Source: Arsenophonus sp052174475
Lineage (GTDB): Bacteria > Pseudomonadota > Gammaproteobacteria > Enterobacterales > Enterobacteriaceae
DNA: 64,000 bases
NCBI GenBank assembly: GCA_052174475.1
Contig: JBQMRO010000044.1
Span: 1 to 64,000, forward strand
Direction of reading: 5' to 3'
Shown here: positions 21,851-31,839 of the stretch, in pieces
How the letters are laid out: the number at the start of each line of letters is the position of its first letter
Position numbering within the stretch: position 1 is the stretch's first letter
Made by a program: the position numbers and the translations under genes
Notes under the pieces: generated by a model
The model's input: only the letters and a program-made list of their open reading frames with translations
The model's database searches: none
Told to the model about the DNA's origin: nothing

Positions 21851-24475
21851 TCACTTATTAAGCAAAAGATTTTCTACGTTATTAATATCAGGTTCTACTT
21901 TCATACTAATTGTATCTTCTATTAAGGTTTGGTTATCATCTTCTTTTTCATGGTCAATAATGCGTTGTAAACCTATTACTTTTTCATCTTCAGCAGTGCG
22001 AATTAAAATGACGCCTTGAGTATTTCTAGCAACAATGCTAACTTCTTTAACTCGCGTACGTACCAAAGTGCTAGCGTTAGTGATCATCATAATTTGATCA
22101 GTTTTTTCTACTTGAATTGCCCCGACCACGTTACCATTACGTTCATTAACTTTAATGGAAATAACACCTTTAGTAGCGCGAGATTTTCTTGGGTATTCAC
22201 TCTCCTCGGTTCGTTTACCATAACCGTTTTCGGTAACAGTTAAAATATCAGCTTCACCACGAGGTATAATTAATGAAACGACTTTATCGCCAGATTGTAA
22301 CTTAATACCTCGAACACCTGTTGCTGTTCGTCCCATAGGACGAACAGCATTTTCTGTAAAACGAGCAACTTTACCAGCAGCAGAGAAAATCATTACCTCG
22401 TTTTTACCAGTCGTCAAATCAACGCCAATCAGTTCATCACCTTCATTAAGGTTAATTGCTATAGTGCCGGCACTTTTAGGACGACTAAAATCTTTTAGTG
22501 ATGTTTTTTTAACCGTACCATTTGAGGTCGCCATAAATACATAATAACCATCATCAAATTTACGTACCGGTAAAATTGCGGTAATACGTTCATTTTGTTT
22601 TAACGGTAAAAAATTGACTATTGGTCGCCCCCGTGCACTACGGCTAGCTTCAGGCAACTGATAAACTTTCATCCAATATAGACGCCCTCGACTAGAAAAG
22701 CATAGAATTGTGTCATGGGTATTAACAATTAACAAACGTTCAATAAAATCTTCTTCTTTAATACGCGCTGCCGACTTACCTTTACCCCCACGTCGTTGTG
22801 CTTCGTAAGCAGATATTGGCTGATATTTAACATATCCCTGATGTGATAAGGTTACAATTACATCTTCCTGGGTAATTAAATCTTCGATATTAATATCTGG
22901 GCTATTTTCAGTAATTTCCGTGCGACGAGCATCATGATACTGTTCTTTAATAGCTTCCAGCTCTTTACGGATAACTTCCATTAACCGTTCTGGGCTGGTT
23001 AATATATATAGTAATGCTGTAATTTGTTTTAGCAAGTTACTATATTCATCCAATATTTTATCATGTTCTAAGCTAGTTAACTTTTGTAAACGCAAATCAA
23101 GAATTGTCTGAGATTGTTGTTCAGTCAAATAATATTTATTATCCTGCACTCCGTATTGAGGTTTAAGCCATTCAGGACGAGCAGCGTTATCATCTCTATC
23201 TGCTAACATAGCAGAAACATTACCTAATTGCCAAGGACGCGCAATTAAATCCAATTTTGCTTTATGCGGGGTTAATGCTTGACGGATAAGTTCAATAATT
23301 GGATCAATATTTGCTAATGCGACGGCGAAAGCCTCCAATATATGAGCACGCTCACGTGCTTTACGCAATTCAAAAATAGTCCGTCGAGTGACTACGTCTC
23401 TGCGATGACGAACAAAAGCTTCAAGAATTTCTTTTAAATTTAAAATTCTAGGTTGACCATCACATAAAGCGACCATATTAATGCCAAATGAGACTTGAAG
23501 TTGAGTGAGAGAATACAAGTTATTCAGTACTACTTCCGCCACTACATCTCGTTTTAGTTCAATAACAATCCGCATGCCATCTTTATCAGATTCATCACGT
23601 AGTGCGCTAATCCCCTCAATACGTTTATCTTTAACTAATTCAGCAATTTTCTCAATTAAACGGGCTTTATTAACTTGATAAGGAATCTCATTAACAATAA
23701 TTGTTTCACGACTATTTTTATCATCAACTTCAATGTTAGCACGTGCACGAATATAGACTTTACCACGTCCCGTTCGATATGCATCGATGATACCGTGGCG
23801 ACCATTAATAATTGCAGCAGTTGGAAAATCAGGGCCTAAAATATATTCCAGTAATCTTTCAATACTAATATTTTCATCATCGATATAGGCTAGACAGCCA
23901 TCAATGACTTCACTAAGGTTATGAGGTGGAATATTAGTAGCCATGCCAACAGCAATACCTGAAGAACCGTTAATCAGGAAGTTTGGGACCCTCGTTGGCA
24001 TAACATCAGGGATCTCCTCAGTTCCATCATAGTTAGGAATGAAATCAACGGTTTCTTTATCTAAATCTTCCAATAATTCATGAGCAATTTTTGCCATGCG
24101 TACTTCGGTATAGCGCATTGCAGCAGCAGAATCGCCATCAATAGAGCCAAAATTACCTTGCCCATCAACTAGCATATAACGCATTGAAAATGGTTGTGCC
24201 AAACGAACTATCGCATCATAGACAGCACTATCACCATGAGGATGATATTTACCAATAACGTCACCGACTACACGAGCTGATTTTTTATATGATTTATTCC
24301 AATCATTACCTAATATATTCATCGCGTACAATACGCGCCGGTGAACAGGTTTTAATCCATCTCGTACATCTGGAAGGGCGCGTCCAACAATCACAGACAT
24401 CGCATAATCCAAATAAGAGCTTTTTAGCTCCTCTTCGATATTAACTAGGGTAATCTTTCTTGCTATGTCACTCAT
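21851..24475 (-). CDS. gyrA: DNA gyrase subunit A
   Basis: GyrA is the DNA-cleaving subunit of gyrase, which introduces negative supercoils together with GyrB. The 874-residue product (875 in E. coli) has the breakage-reunion domain with catalytic Tyr in A-A-A-M-R-Y-T-E-V-R-M (about 122) and the quinolone region H-P-H-G-D-S-A-V-Y-D, with the sensitive-type Ser and Asp. The C-terminal beta-pinwheel carries the GyrA box Q-R-R-G-G-K-G near 560. The start at 24475 (M-S-D-I-A-R-K-I-T) fits the family; three extra in-frame codons upstream from a GTG are unlikely. It is divergent from ubiG, as in enterobacteria. Its stop is only about 10 nt from an IS256 relic. Confidence 0.97.
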   Translation of the reverse strand: MSDIARKITLVNIEEELKSSYLDYAMSVIVGRALPDVRDGLKPVHRRVLYAMNILGNDWNKSYKKSARVVGDVIGKYHPHGDSAVYDAIVRLAQPFSMRYMLVDGQGNFGSIDGDSAAAMRYTEVRMAKIAHELLEDLDKETVDFIPNYDGTEEIPDVMPTRVPNFLINGSSGIAVGMATNIPPHNLSEVIDGCLAYIDDENISIERLLEYILGPDFPTAAIINGRHGIIDAYRTGRGKVYIRARANIEVDDKNSRETIIVNEIPYQVNKARLIEKIAELVKDKRIEGISALRDESDKDGMRIVIELKRDVVAEVVLNNLYSLTQLQVSFGINMVALCDGQPRILNLKEILEAFVRHRRDVVTRRTIFELRKARERAHILEAFAVALANIDPIIELIRQALTPHKAKLDLIARPWQLGNVSAMLADRDDNAARPEWLKPQYGVQDNKYYLTEQQSQTILDLRLQKLTSLEHDKILDEYSNLLKQITALLYILTSPERLMEVIRKELEAIKEQYHDARRTEITENSPDINIEDLITQEDVIVTLSHQGYVKYQPISAYEAQRRGGKGKSAARIKEEDFIERLLIVNTHDTILCFSSRGRLYWMKVYQLPEASRSARGRPIVNFLPLKQNERITAILPVRKFDDGYYVFMATSNGTVKKTSLKDFSRPKSAGTIAINLNEGDELIGVDLTTGKNEVMIFSAAGKVARFTENAVRPMGRTATGVRGIKLQSGDKVVSLIIPRGEADILTVTENGYGKRTEESEYPRKSRATKGVISIKVNERNGNVVGAIQVEKTDQIMMITNASTLVRTRVKEVSIVARNTQGVILIRTAEDEKVIGLQRIIDHEKEDDNQTLIEDTISMKVEPDINNVENLLLNK

Positions 24476-24643
24476 GGGGGTCACTTATCCCTAATCCTCC
24501 TTATTTCATTAAGGAGGAAAATTATACCACAAAATCGCTATGTTATAAAAATAGAAAACATATTTTATTCAAAAAAAACATGTATAGTGATCTAACACCA
24601 TTAGAGTTTATATTAATAAATAAATTAAGGAGTATTCATTCTG

Positions 24644-25375
24644 ATGAATAACAAGAATTTGCGCGGTCAGGCAAATGTTGATCTAACTGAAATCAACAAA
24701 TTTAACTCTATTGCGAGTCGATGGTGGGATGAAAGAAGTGAATTCCAACTTCTTCATAGGATTAATCCATTACGTTTAAACTATATTCTGCAACATGCTA
24801 ACGGTCTGTTCGGTAAAAAAATAGTTGATATTGGCTGCGGAGGCGGAATCTTATCAGAAAGTATGACTAAAGAAGGGGGACTAGTTATAGGAATTGATAT
24901 GGCCGTAGCGGCACTACAAGTTGCAAAGCTCCATGCATTAGAAAATGATATGAAAATCAAGTACTTACATATAACTGCTGAGAGCTATGCAGAAAAACAC
25001 CCTCAAACTTATGATATCGTTACCTGCATGGAAATGCTTGAACATGTTCCCGATCCTGAATCTGTTGTTCAATCATGCGCAAAATTAGTTAAACCAAATG
25101 GTCAGGTATTTTTTTCTACTATTAATCGTAATAAAAAAGCCTGGTTATTAGCAATAATTGCTGCTGAGCATATATTAAAAATAATTCCAAAAGGTACTCA
25201 TGATGTGAAAAAATTTATTAAGCCTTCCGAGCTACTCAGCTGGATAGATAAAACCTCTTTACAAGAGGAACATATCATTGGATTACATTATAATCCGATC
25301 AGCGATAAATTTTCGTTAGGATCAAATGTTGATGTTAATTATATGTTGTATGTGTTAAATGCAAATAGTTGTTAA
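24644..25375 (+). CDS. ubiG: Ubiquinone biosynthesis O-methyltransferase UbiG
   Basis: UbiG carries out both O-methylations of ubiquinone synthesis using SAM. The 243-residue product (about 240 in E. coli) has the SAM-binding motif I-V-D-I-G-C-G-G-G-I-L near residues 60-70, the early F-N-S-I-A-S-R-W-W-D-E block, C-M-E-M-L-E-H-V-P-D-P (about 127-137) and the late K-P-S-E-L motif. An AAGGAG ribosome site precedes the ATG. It diverges from gyrA and precedes nrdA. Retention implies aerobic respiration or at least quinone synthesis. Confidence 0.95.
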   Translation: MNNKNLRGQANVDLTEINKFNSIASRWWDERSEFQLLHRINPLRLNYILQHANGLFGKKIVDIGCGGGILSESMTKEGGLVIGIDMAVAALQVAKLHALENDMKIKYLHITAESYAEKHPQTYDIVTCMEMLEHVPDPESVVQSCAKLVKPNGQVFFSTINRNKKAWLLAIIAAEHILKIIPKGTHDVKKFIKPSELLSWIDKTSLQEEHIIGLHYNPISDKFSLGSNVDVNYMLYVLNANSC

Positions 25376-25711
25376 CTTTTACTAAAGCAAGTAATAATCA
25401 GTAGGTTTTTAGTGAACTTATTTTCATCATTAATGAAATATAAATTATAATATTCTTCTATTATCACATAGTTATCGGCTAATTAGTAAAATTTAGCACT
25501 GGATTATTACAAAAATCATATTTTTATAGACTTGACAAAAGTTGCAAAATGTCATTTTATATAAATTTAATAACAATTAAACACTACATATAGTTTATGT
25601 TCAAAATAAAAACATAATATGCTATTAACTATAGCATTTGTAGTTTATTATTAATAATAATTGAGTATAATGAAAAAATATTTAGCTAGTTAACTTTAGG
25701 CGTAACTACCA
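25376..25711 (+). promoter_or_regulatory. nrdA regulatory region with an NrdR-type box
   Basis: This 336-nt gene-free region holds acactacatatagttt at 25581-25596, a close match to the NrdR box consensus acACwAtATaTwGTgt. About 40 bp further on, a perfect 7-bp inverted repeat (ATGCTAT / ATAGCAT, 25619-25637) could be a second, divergent site. In E. coli two NrdR boxes control nrdAB. The nrdR gene is not in this window. Confidence 0.55.
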
Positions 25712-28003
25712 ATGAACCAAAGTCTATTAGTCACTAAACGTGCTGGACATAAAGAACGCATTGATCTTGATAAAATCCATAAAGTCATTACCTGGGCAGC
25801 TGAAAACCTAAAAGATGTATCTGTTTCACAGGTGGAGTTACGTTCTCAGATCCAGTTTTATGATGGCATTAAAACTTCTGATATTCACGAAACTATAATC
25901 AAAGCGGCGGCAGATCTTATTTCAGCTGATACACCTGATTACCAATATCTTGCAGCTCGATTAGCTATTTTCCATCTGCGCAAAAAAGCCTACGGCCAAT
26001 TTGAACCACCAGGGTTGTATCAGCATGTTTTGCGTATGGTTAAAATAGCTAAATACGATAAACATCTATTGACAGATTATACCGCAGAAGAATTTAATAA
26101 GATGGATAGTTTTATAAATCACTGGCGTGATATGAATTTTTCCTATGGAGCAGTTAAGCAATTAGAAGGTAAATACTTGGTGCAAAACCGGGTAAGCGGG
26201 GAAATTTATGAAAGTGCCCAATTTCTATATATTCTTGTTGCAGCTTGTCTTTTTTCATGCTATCCAAAAGAGACGAGATTAAACTATATTCGTCGCTTTT
26301 ATGATGCAATCTCAACTTTCAAAATTTCACTACCTACGCCAATTATGGCGGGTGTACGCACTCCAACTCGCCAATTTAGTTCTTGCGTATTAATTGAATG
26401 TGATGATAGCCTTGATTCAATTAATGCCACCGCTAGCGCAATTGTGAAATATGTTTCTCAACGTGCCGGTATTGGTGTTAATGCTGGCCATATTCGCGCA
26501 TTAGGTAGTTCAATTAGAGGGGGTGAAGCGTTTCATACAGGTTGTATTCCTTTCTATAAACATTTCCAGACTGCAGTAAAATCTTGTTCTCAAGGTGGAG
26601 TGCGTGGCGGTGGTTCTACGCTATTTTATCCTCTCTGGCATTTAGAGGTTGAAAGCTTACTAGTATTGAAAAATAATCGTGGTATTGAAGGTAATCGTGT
26701 TCGTCATCTAGATTATTGTGTACAAATTAACAAACTCATGTATGAACGCCTTATTAAAGGTAAGGAAATTACCCTATTTAGCCCTTCTGATGTTCCTGGT
26801 TTATATGAAGCATTTTTCGCTAATCAAAGCGAATTTGAATGTTTATATTTAAAATATGAACAAGACGAAAATATACGCCAGAAACGCGTTAAAGCGATTG
26901 ATCTATTTTCACTTATGATGCAAGAGCGAGCATCAACCGGGCGTATCTATATTCAAAATGTTGATCACTGTAACACCCATAGCCCATTTGATGCTACAGT
27001 TGCGCCAATTCGTCAATCAAACCTCTGTTTGGAAATCGCCTTGCCAACCCGACCTTTAAATAATATTAACGACGAAAATGGTGAAATTGCACTTTGTACT
27101 CTTTCTGCTTTTAATTTAGGTGCTATTACATCATTAGATGAATTGGAGGAGTTGGCGATATTAGTCGTGCATGCGTTAGATTCACTGCTTGATTATCAAA
27201 ATTATCCAATTTTTGCTGCGCAAAAAGGCTCTATGGGTCGTCGTACTTTAGGTATCGGAGTCATTAATTATGCTTATTATTTAGCTAAACATGGTGTTCA
27301 TTACTCCGATGGTAGTGCTAATAATTTAACCCATAAAACCTTTGAAGCGATCCAATATTATTTATTAAAAGCATCTAATGAATTAGCAAAAAAGCAAGGT
27401 GCTTGCCCATGGTTTTACGAAACTACTTATTCAAAAGGTATTTTGCCTATTGATAGTTATAAAAAATCATTAGATGCATTAACTTCTGAACCACTGCATT
27501 ATGATTGGCAAACTTTACGTAAAGATATCAAGCAATATGGTTTGCGTAATTCAACACTTTCCGCCTTGATGCCATCAGAAACTTCATCCCAAATATCTAA
27601 TGCCACTAATGGCATTGAACCACCTCGAGGCTATATTAGTATTAAAGCATCAAAAGATGGTATCTTGCGACAAGTTGTACCTGAATATGAACGCTTGAAA
27701 AATAATTATGAATTACTGTGGGAAATGCCAAATAATGACGGTTATTTGCAATTGGTTGGTATTATGCAAAAATTTATAGATCAATCGATTTCTGCTAACA
27801 CTAATTATGATCCAGCTCGTTTCCCAAATAATAAAGTTCCAATGAATCAATTACTGAAAGATTTGTTACTAGCTTACAAGTATGGAATAAAAACACTTTA
27901 TTACCATAATACCCGTGATGGCGCAAAAGATACCCAATCCGATTTAGAAGAGGCTATTAAATCAGCTGACAGCGATTGTGATGGCGGCGTTTGTAAGATT
28001 TAA
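25712..28003 (+). CDS. nrdA: Ribonucleoside-diphosphate reductase 1 subunit alpha
   Basis: NrdA is the large, catalytic subunit of aerobic class Ia ribonucleotide reductase, making dNDPs from NDPs. The product has 763 residues (761 in E. coli). An N-terminal ATP-cone lies at about 5-95. Redox and radical residues are visible: Cys in R-Q-F-S-S-C-V-L-I-E-C (about 225), N-L-C-L-E-I-A-L-P (about 437-445), Cys in C-T-L-S-A-F-N-L-G (about 462), Y-Y-H-N-T-R-D-G (about 730) and the tail pair C-D-G-G-V-C-K-I. One departure is a Cys for Gly in H-L-D-Y-C-V-Q-I-N-K. The start is the one used in E. coli (M-N-Q-S-L-L-V-T-K-R). nrdB follows after 11 nt. Confidence 0.97.
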   Translation: MNQSLLVTKRAGHKERIDLDKIHKVITWAAENLKDVSVSQVELRSQIQFYDGIKTSDIHETIIKAAADLISADTPDYQYLAARLAIFHLRKKAYGQFEPPGLYQHVLRMVKIAKYDKHLLTDYTAEEFNKMDSFINHWRDMNFSYGAVKQLEGKYLVQNRVSGEIYESAQFLYILVAACLFSCYPKETRLNYIRRFYDAISTFKISLPTPIMAGVRTPTRQFSSCVLIECDDSLDSINATASAIVKYVSQRAGIGVNAGHIRALGSSIRGGEAFHTGCIPFYKHFQTAVKSCSQGGVRGGGSTLFYPLWHLEVESLLVLKNNRGIEGNRVRHLDYCVQINKLMYERLIKGKEITLFSPSDVPGLYEAFFANQSEFECLYLKYEQDENIRQKRVKAIDLFSLMMQERASTGRIYIQNVDHCNTHSPFDATVAPIRQSNLCLEIALPTRPLNNINDENGEIALCTLSAFNLGAITSLDELEELAILVVHALDSLLDYQNYPIFAAQKGSMGRRTLGIGVINYAYYLAKHGVHYSDGSANNLTHKTFEAIQYYLLKASNELAKKQGACPWFYETTYSKGILPIDSYKKSLDALTSEPLHYDWQTLRKDIKQYGLRNSTLSALMPSETSSQISNATNGIEPPRGYISIKASKDGILRQVVPEYERLKNNYELLWEMPNNDGYLQLVGIMQKFIDQSISANTNYDPARFPNNKVPMNQLLKDLLLAYKYGIKTLYYHNTRDGAKDTQSDLEEAIKSADSDCDGGVCKI

Positions 28004-28014
28004 CATGAGGACGT

Positions 28015-29151
28015 ATGAAATATCAATACACAACATTTTCGCAAACCAAAAACAATCAATTACAAGAACCAATGTTCTTTGGACAACCTGTTAACATTGC
28101 CCGTTATGATCAACAAAAATATCCTATTTTTGAACAATTGATTGAAAAGCAACTCTCTTTCTTCTGGCGCCCGGAAGAAATTGATGTTTCTCGTGATCGT
28201 ATTGATTATCAAGGGCTACCTGAATATGAAAAACACATTTTTATCAGTAATTTAAAATATCAAACACTATTAGATTCGATTCAAGGACGTAGCCCTAACG
28301 TAGCACTACTACCACTTATTTCAATTCCTGAGCTTGAAACCTGGATAGAAACTTGGTCGTTTTCAGAAACTATTCATTCGCGCTCTTATACGCATATTAT
28401 TCGTAATATTGTTAATGACCCATCAATTATTTTTAACGATATTTTAACTAATGGGGAAATTTTAAAACGAGCAAAAGATATTTCCACTTATTATGATAAG
28501 TTAATTAAGATGACCAGCTATTACCATATGTTAGGTGAAGGAAATCACATAATTAATGGTAAAAATGTAATTATTTCTTTATACTGCCTAAAAAAGCAGC
28601 TCTATCTATGTCTGATGAGTGTTAACGCATTAGAAGCTATTCGTTTTTATGTCAGCTTCGCTTGCTCATTTGCTTTTGCTGAACGTGAATTAATGGAAGG
28701 AAATGCTAAAATTATTAAATTGATTGCTCGTGATGAAGCTCTGCATCTCACTGCTATCCAACATATATTAAACCTGATGCAGTCTGGTCAAGATGATCCA
28801 GAAATGGCTATCATTGCTAAAGAGTCTGAAGAAGCATGTTATAAATTGTTTGTTCAAGTAGCCGAACAGGAAAAGGAGTGGGCCGAGTATCTTTTCTCAA
28901 ATGGTTCAATGATTGGTTTGAATAAAGACATTTTATGTCAATATATTGAATATATTACCAATATGCGTATGCAAGCCGTCGGATTAAAATTACCCTGTGA
29001 AACACGCTCAAATCCTATTCCATGGATCAATACCTGGTTAGTTTCTGATAACGTTCAGGTGGCACCACAGGAAGTAGAAGTTAGTTCTTACCTAGTAGGG
29101 CAAATTGATGCTCAGGTTAATACAGATGAACTGCGTAATTTTGAGTTATAA
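28015..29151 (+). CDS. nrdB: Ribonucleoside-diphosphate reductase 1 subunit beta
   Basis: NrdB houses the diiron-tyrosyl radical cofactor that starts catalysis in NrdA. The 378-residue product (376 in E. coli) has the radical Tyr in S-E-T-I-H-S-R-S-Y-T-H-I-I (about 123), iron ligands in that helix and in R-D-E-A-L-H-L (about 238-244), and the C-terminal N-F-E-L peptide that docks on NrdA. The ATG follows a GAGG site, and the frame starts M-K-Y-Q-Y-T-T-F-S-Q, two residues longer than E. coli. Confidence 0.97.
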   Translation: MKYQYTTFSQTKNNQLQEPMFFGQPVNIARYDQQKYPIFEQLIEKQLSFFWRPEEIDVSRDRIDYQGLPEYEKHIFISNLKYQTLLDSIQGRSPNVALLPLISIPELETWIETWSFSETIHSRSYTHIIRNIVNDPSIIFNDILTNGEILKRAKDISTYYDKLIKMTSYYHMLGEGNHIINGKNVIISLYCLKKQLYLCLMSVNALEAIRFYVSFACSFAFAERELMEGNAKIIKLIARDEALHLTAIQHILNLMQSGQDDPEMAIIAKESEEACYKLFVQVAEQEKEWAEYLFSNGSMIGLNKDILCQYIEYITNMRMQAVGLKLPCETRSNPIPWINTWLVSDNVQVAPQEVEVSSYLVGQIDAQVNTDELRNFEL

Positions 29152-29156
29152 CCTTT

Positions 29157-29429
29157 ATGGGAAATTATAAAATTACTCTGCGCCACACGCAGAGTATACA
29201 GATCCATTTTCATTACAAACAACATATTAGCCTACTTGATGCTCTTGAACAGAACAAAATTCAAATTGAATTTCAATGTCGAAAAGGTTTTTGTGGTGCA
29301 TGTCGGGTTTATCTTGAAAAAGGGAAGGTGGGATATCATCATAAACCAATTGCATTTCTTGATAAAGGTGAAATATTAGCCTGTAGTTGCTTACCACTCA
29401 CCGATATTGATATCAATGTTGGTCAATAA
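29157..29429 (+). CDS. yfaE: 2Fe-2S ferredoxin-like protein YfaE
   Basis: YfaE is a small 2Fe-2S protein that helps maintain the NrdB diiron cofactor in E. coli. The 90-residue frame shows the plant-type ferredoxin pattern C-x4-C-x2-C (F-Q-C-R-K-G-F-C-G-A-C) at about 40-48 and the distant fourth Cys in L-A-C-S-C-L-P near 80. The start, M-G-N-Y-K-I-T-L-R, is 5 nt after the nrdB stop. It completes the nrdA-nrdB-yfaE operon in its usual order. Confidence 0.93.
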   Translation: MGNYKITLRHTQSIQIHFHYKQHISLLDALEQNKIQIEFQCRKGFCGACRVYLEKGKVGYHHKPIAFLDKGEILACSCLPLTDIDINVGQ

Positions 29430-29639
29430 TATTATGAAATGCCAACAATAAGACTATTTGCGTGATTTTTAGAAATCATATCACTGATGTCATTAGAAGC
29501 CGTAATTCATCTCTCATGCCGGCAATCTTATCTAACAGATAAGAAGCTTGTTGAGTCTAAATGAGTTGTTCAATAGAACATCTAGCTTGTTAATAACAAA
29601 GCTAAATAAGTTGTTAAAATTTTATGGTATTTAATTGTC
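29430..29639. other. Tail of the nrd operon, small hairpins only
   Basis: No gene is visible. A CTTATCT / AGATAAG repeat (29527-29543) and a GTGATTT-AAATCA-like fold (about 29461) could act as weak terminators, but neither has a T-tract. The IS481 relic begins at about 29640. Confidence 0.35.
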
Positions 29640-30480
29640 ACTTTTAAGAAGATAGTATGATTTTTTTGAAGAATTAGGTTTAACTTTGAATCATCTTTCA
29701 TAAACTGCAATGAAGTTTTACTACTCAATATTGATTAGAGTAATTCTTGATTGTACAGTCAAGCATATTGATGTAGGGTGATCTCAAGCTCTTAACCATA
29801 ATTAAGATTATGGTTTTGCAGCAGCATCTTTTATGTAACCATTAAAATCTCTCGACCATACCATTCATTTAAGGATGAATAAGCGGGCTAGATCAGTCTT
29901 TATACTAATCTATGCACAGAAGAAGGGAAATTCCATTTCCCGGTGACTAAACGCTTTTAGAAAGTAAAATCGGCCTATAAATTCTTTGCTATTTTCTGTA
30001 AGTATCCAATGAATAACCATGGAACATCTTCAATTAAGATCACGTAAAAATAGTTTAGCATTAACTATAGTTTTGGCCTTGAGAAGACGGATAAAAATTC
30101 ATTGAGTAGCACGATATATACCTAAAAAATAATATCGTGAAATTTTATTTGGCATTTTCAGAAAATATTTCAATCTATATAAGATAATCAGGTTCATAGT
30201 TTTAAACCATTAATGCTTTAGCTTCAGGATTTTCTTAATTCATTTCACGCAAATTCCTGTCCAGCGGCACACTTTTGCCGTAAGCAGCGATCTAGGTCAG
30301 ATTGAGATAAAACGAGTTTTATGATTCATATACGGGAAGGGCAAACTCTGCTAGCCTTTTATTGAAAAGAAGAAAATATTTTTGCAAGAAAACGCCTACG
30401 GCTATCTTGAGCACATGGCACTAGCCTCATCGGTAAACGATGAGGAAATATGGCTATAGTCATCAGACTATATTGACAAA
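29640..30480 (-). mobile_element. IS481-family relic, minus strand
   Basis: This is the reverse complement of the IS481 copies at 776-1610 and 9500-10310. The C-terminal tail block (29660-29720) and the region equivalent to W-L-Y-N (29740-29770) can be aligned. It is broken everywhere. It stands head to head with the IS1595 relic that follows. Confidence 0.65.
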
Positions 30481-30489
30481 GTTTGTTAG

Positions 30490-31500
30490 TATAATTCCCT
30501 AACACTATTATGAATGACTTTCTCTATAGCGGTTGCTAAGAAAATTAACTCGTGATACAGATAAAAGAGATTCTTTCTTCACTCTTTACCAACCAAAGAT
30601 TAACCTGCATCTTATTAGATGACTTAGCGACAATCTGGATGATATCAATTCATGTGTTAAAGTAACTGATTTTGCTTTATTCTGCTCATATTATCACATT
30701 AAACATGTTTCTGCTCGAAATTCGTTTATTAGATTTAAAGTCTTTCATTGAAAAATCCTGAATTCCAGAAAATATTTAATAATCGTACTGGTAGTTCTCT
30801 TACGAGACTACATCATAAAGATAAAGGTTTAGTTATTTTCGATGCATATTAAATAACTTGACTTTACAGGAGTCAATAAAACAAATAATCATTGATTCAA
30901 AACAGCATTTAGATAGAAGTGGATCCTCCGCTTCCTCGCTTCAGCAACAACAGTCAATTTAAGTGCACTAAGTGGTACTTATTTAAGTTGACGAAACATT
31001 TTCCCTAAATCCTTTAAAAAAGCATTCTTTTCCACATAGAAAACATAGAAAATGCGATAGAAGAGTAGCAAAATAAAAGAGCAAATTGCGGTCTTTAATC
31101 ATCTCAGATCGAGAAGAGTTATGTGAGCATAAGATTCTTGAAGAGTTTAATGCAAAGTATAATTAGCCGTTTTCTTGAAACAATTATCAATAAGAGTTCA
31201 TCCTTAGTTCAAATGGAGCTGAATGGTAAGCAAATTTTGCTAACGACCATGAAATTAGAAATTATCGCCTAATAATATTAGTAATTTAAAAGTTTTTGAT
31301 AAAATGAATTCTACATTTAAACTGCGAAAAGTTATATCAACTGATTAAAAATAACTGAGTAGATTTCATGGTGTAGAGTCTTTATTTACCAAATCATCTA
31401 TCTGCAAAAGATTGTTCAATTTACAACAATTGAAATACAGACGTGGATAAAATTGCTATTTAAGCAGAGTAATAACTTTTGGCAACATAGTTGTTGAATT
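30490..31500 (+). mobile_element. IS1595-family relic, plus strand
   Basis: This decayed IS1595 transposase gene includes the zinc-ribbon region (C-S-Y-Y near 30690) and the stretch equivalent to V-D-E-T-F-F-P-E-S-F-K near 30980-31020 (acgaaacattttccctaaat), then the basic block and the C-terminal half, which matches the copy at 239-775. No open frame. Confidence 0.65.
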
Positions 31501-31839
31501 TTTTTATTTCTACTCTAGTAACGATTTAATGGTACCTATCATTCTATATCACATGTCATAGTGAGTTTACTAAAGGCAGCAGGTTAAACTCGGTTTACTG
31601 GGCAGTAATATTTGATACTTTAGTCTCCTTTATCTAATTTTTAGTTCAGCGCATTTTACGATCAAAAGTTTATTTAAAAAAACTTAAATCAGTTACATTA
31701 AAACGTAATCAAAATTAATTCATTTATAACTTTAATATTTTCAATAAACAATGTTTCCGTTAATCTTAATACTGGTACATATATTGCATAAACTTATTCT
31801 GATGTTGTTACCAGTAGAATTGAGTTATGCTTATTTCTG
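31501..31839. other. Unassigned debris between two IS relics
   Basis: About 340 nt with no recognisable gene, RNA or repeat. The first 60 nt may be the eroded end of the IS1595 element or another IS481 start. Confidence 0.3.
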
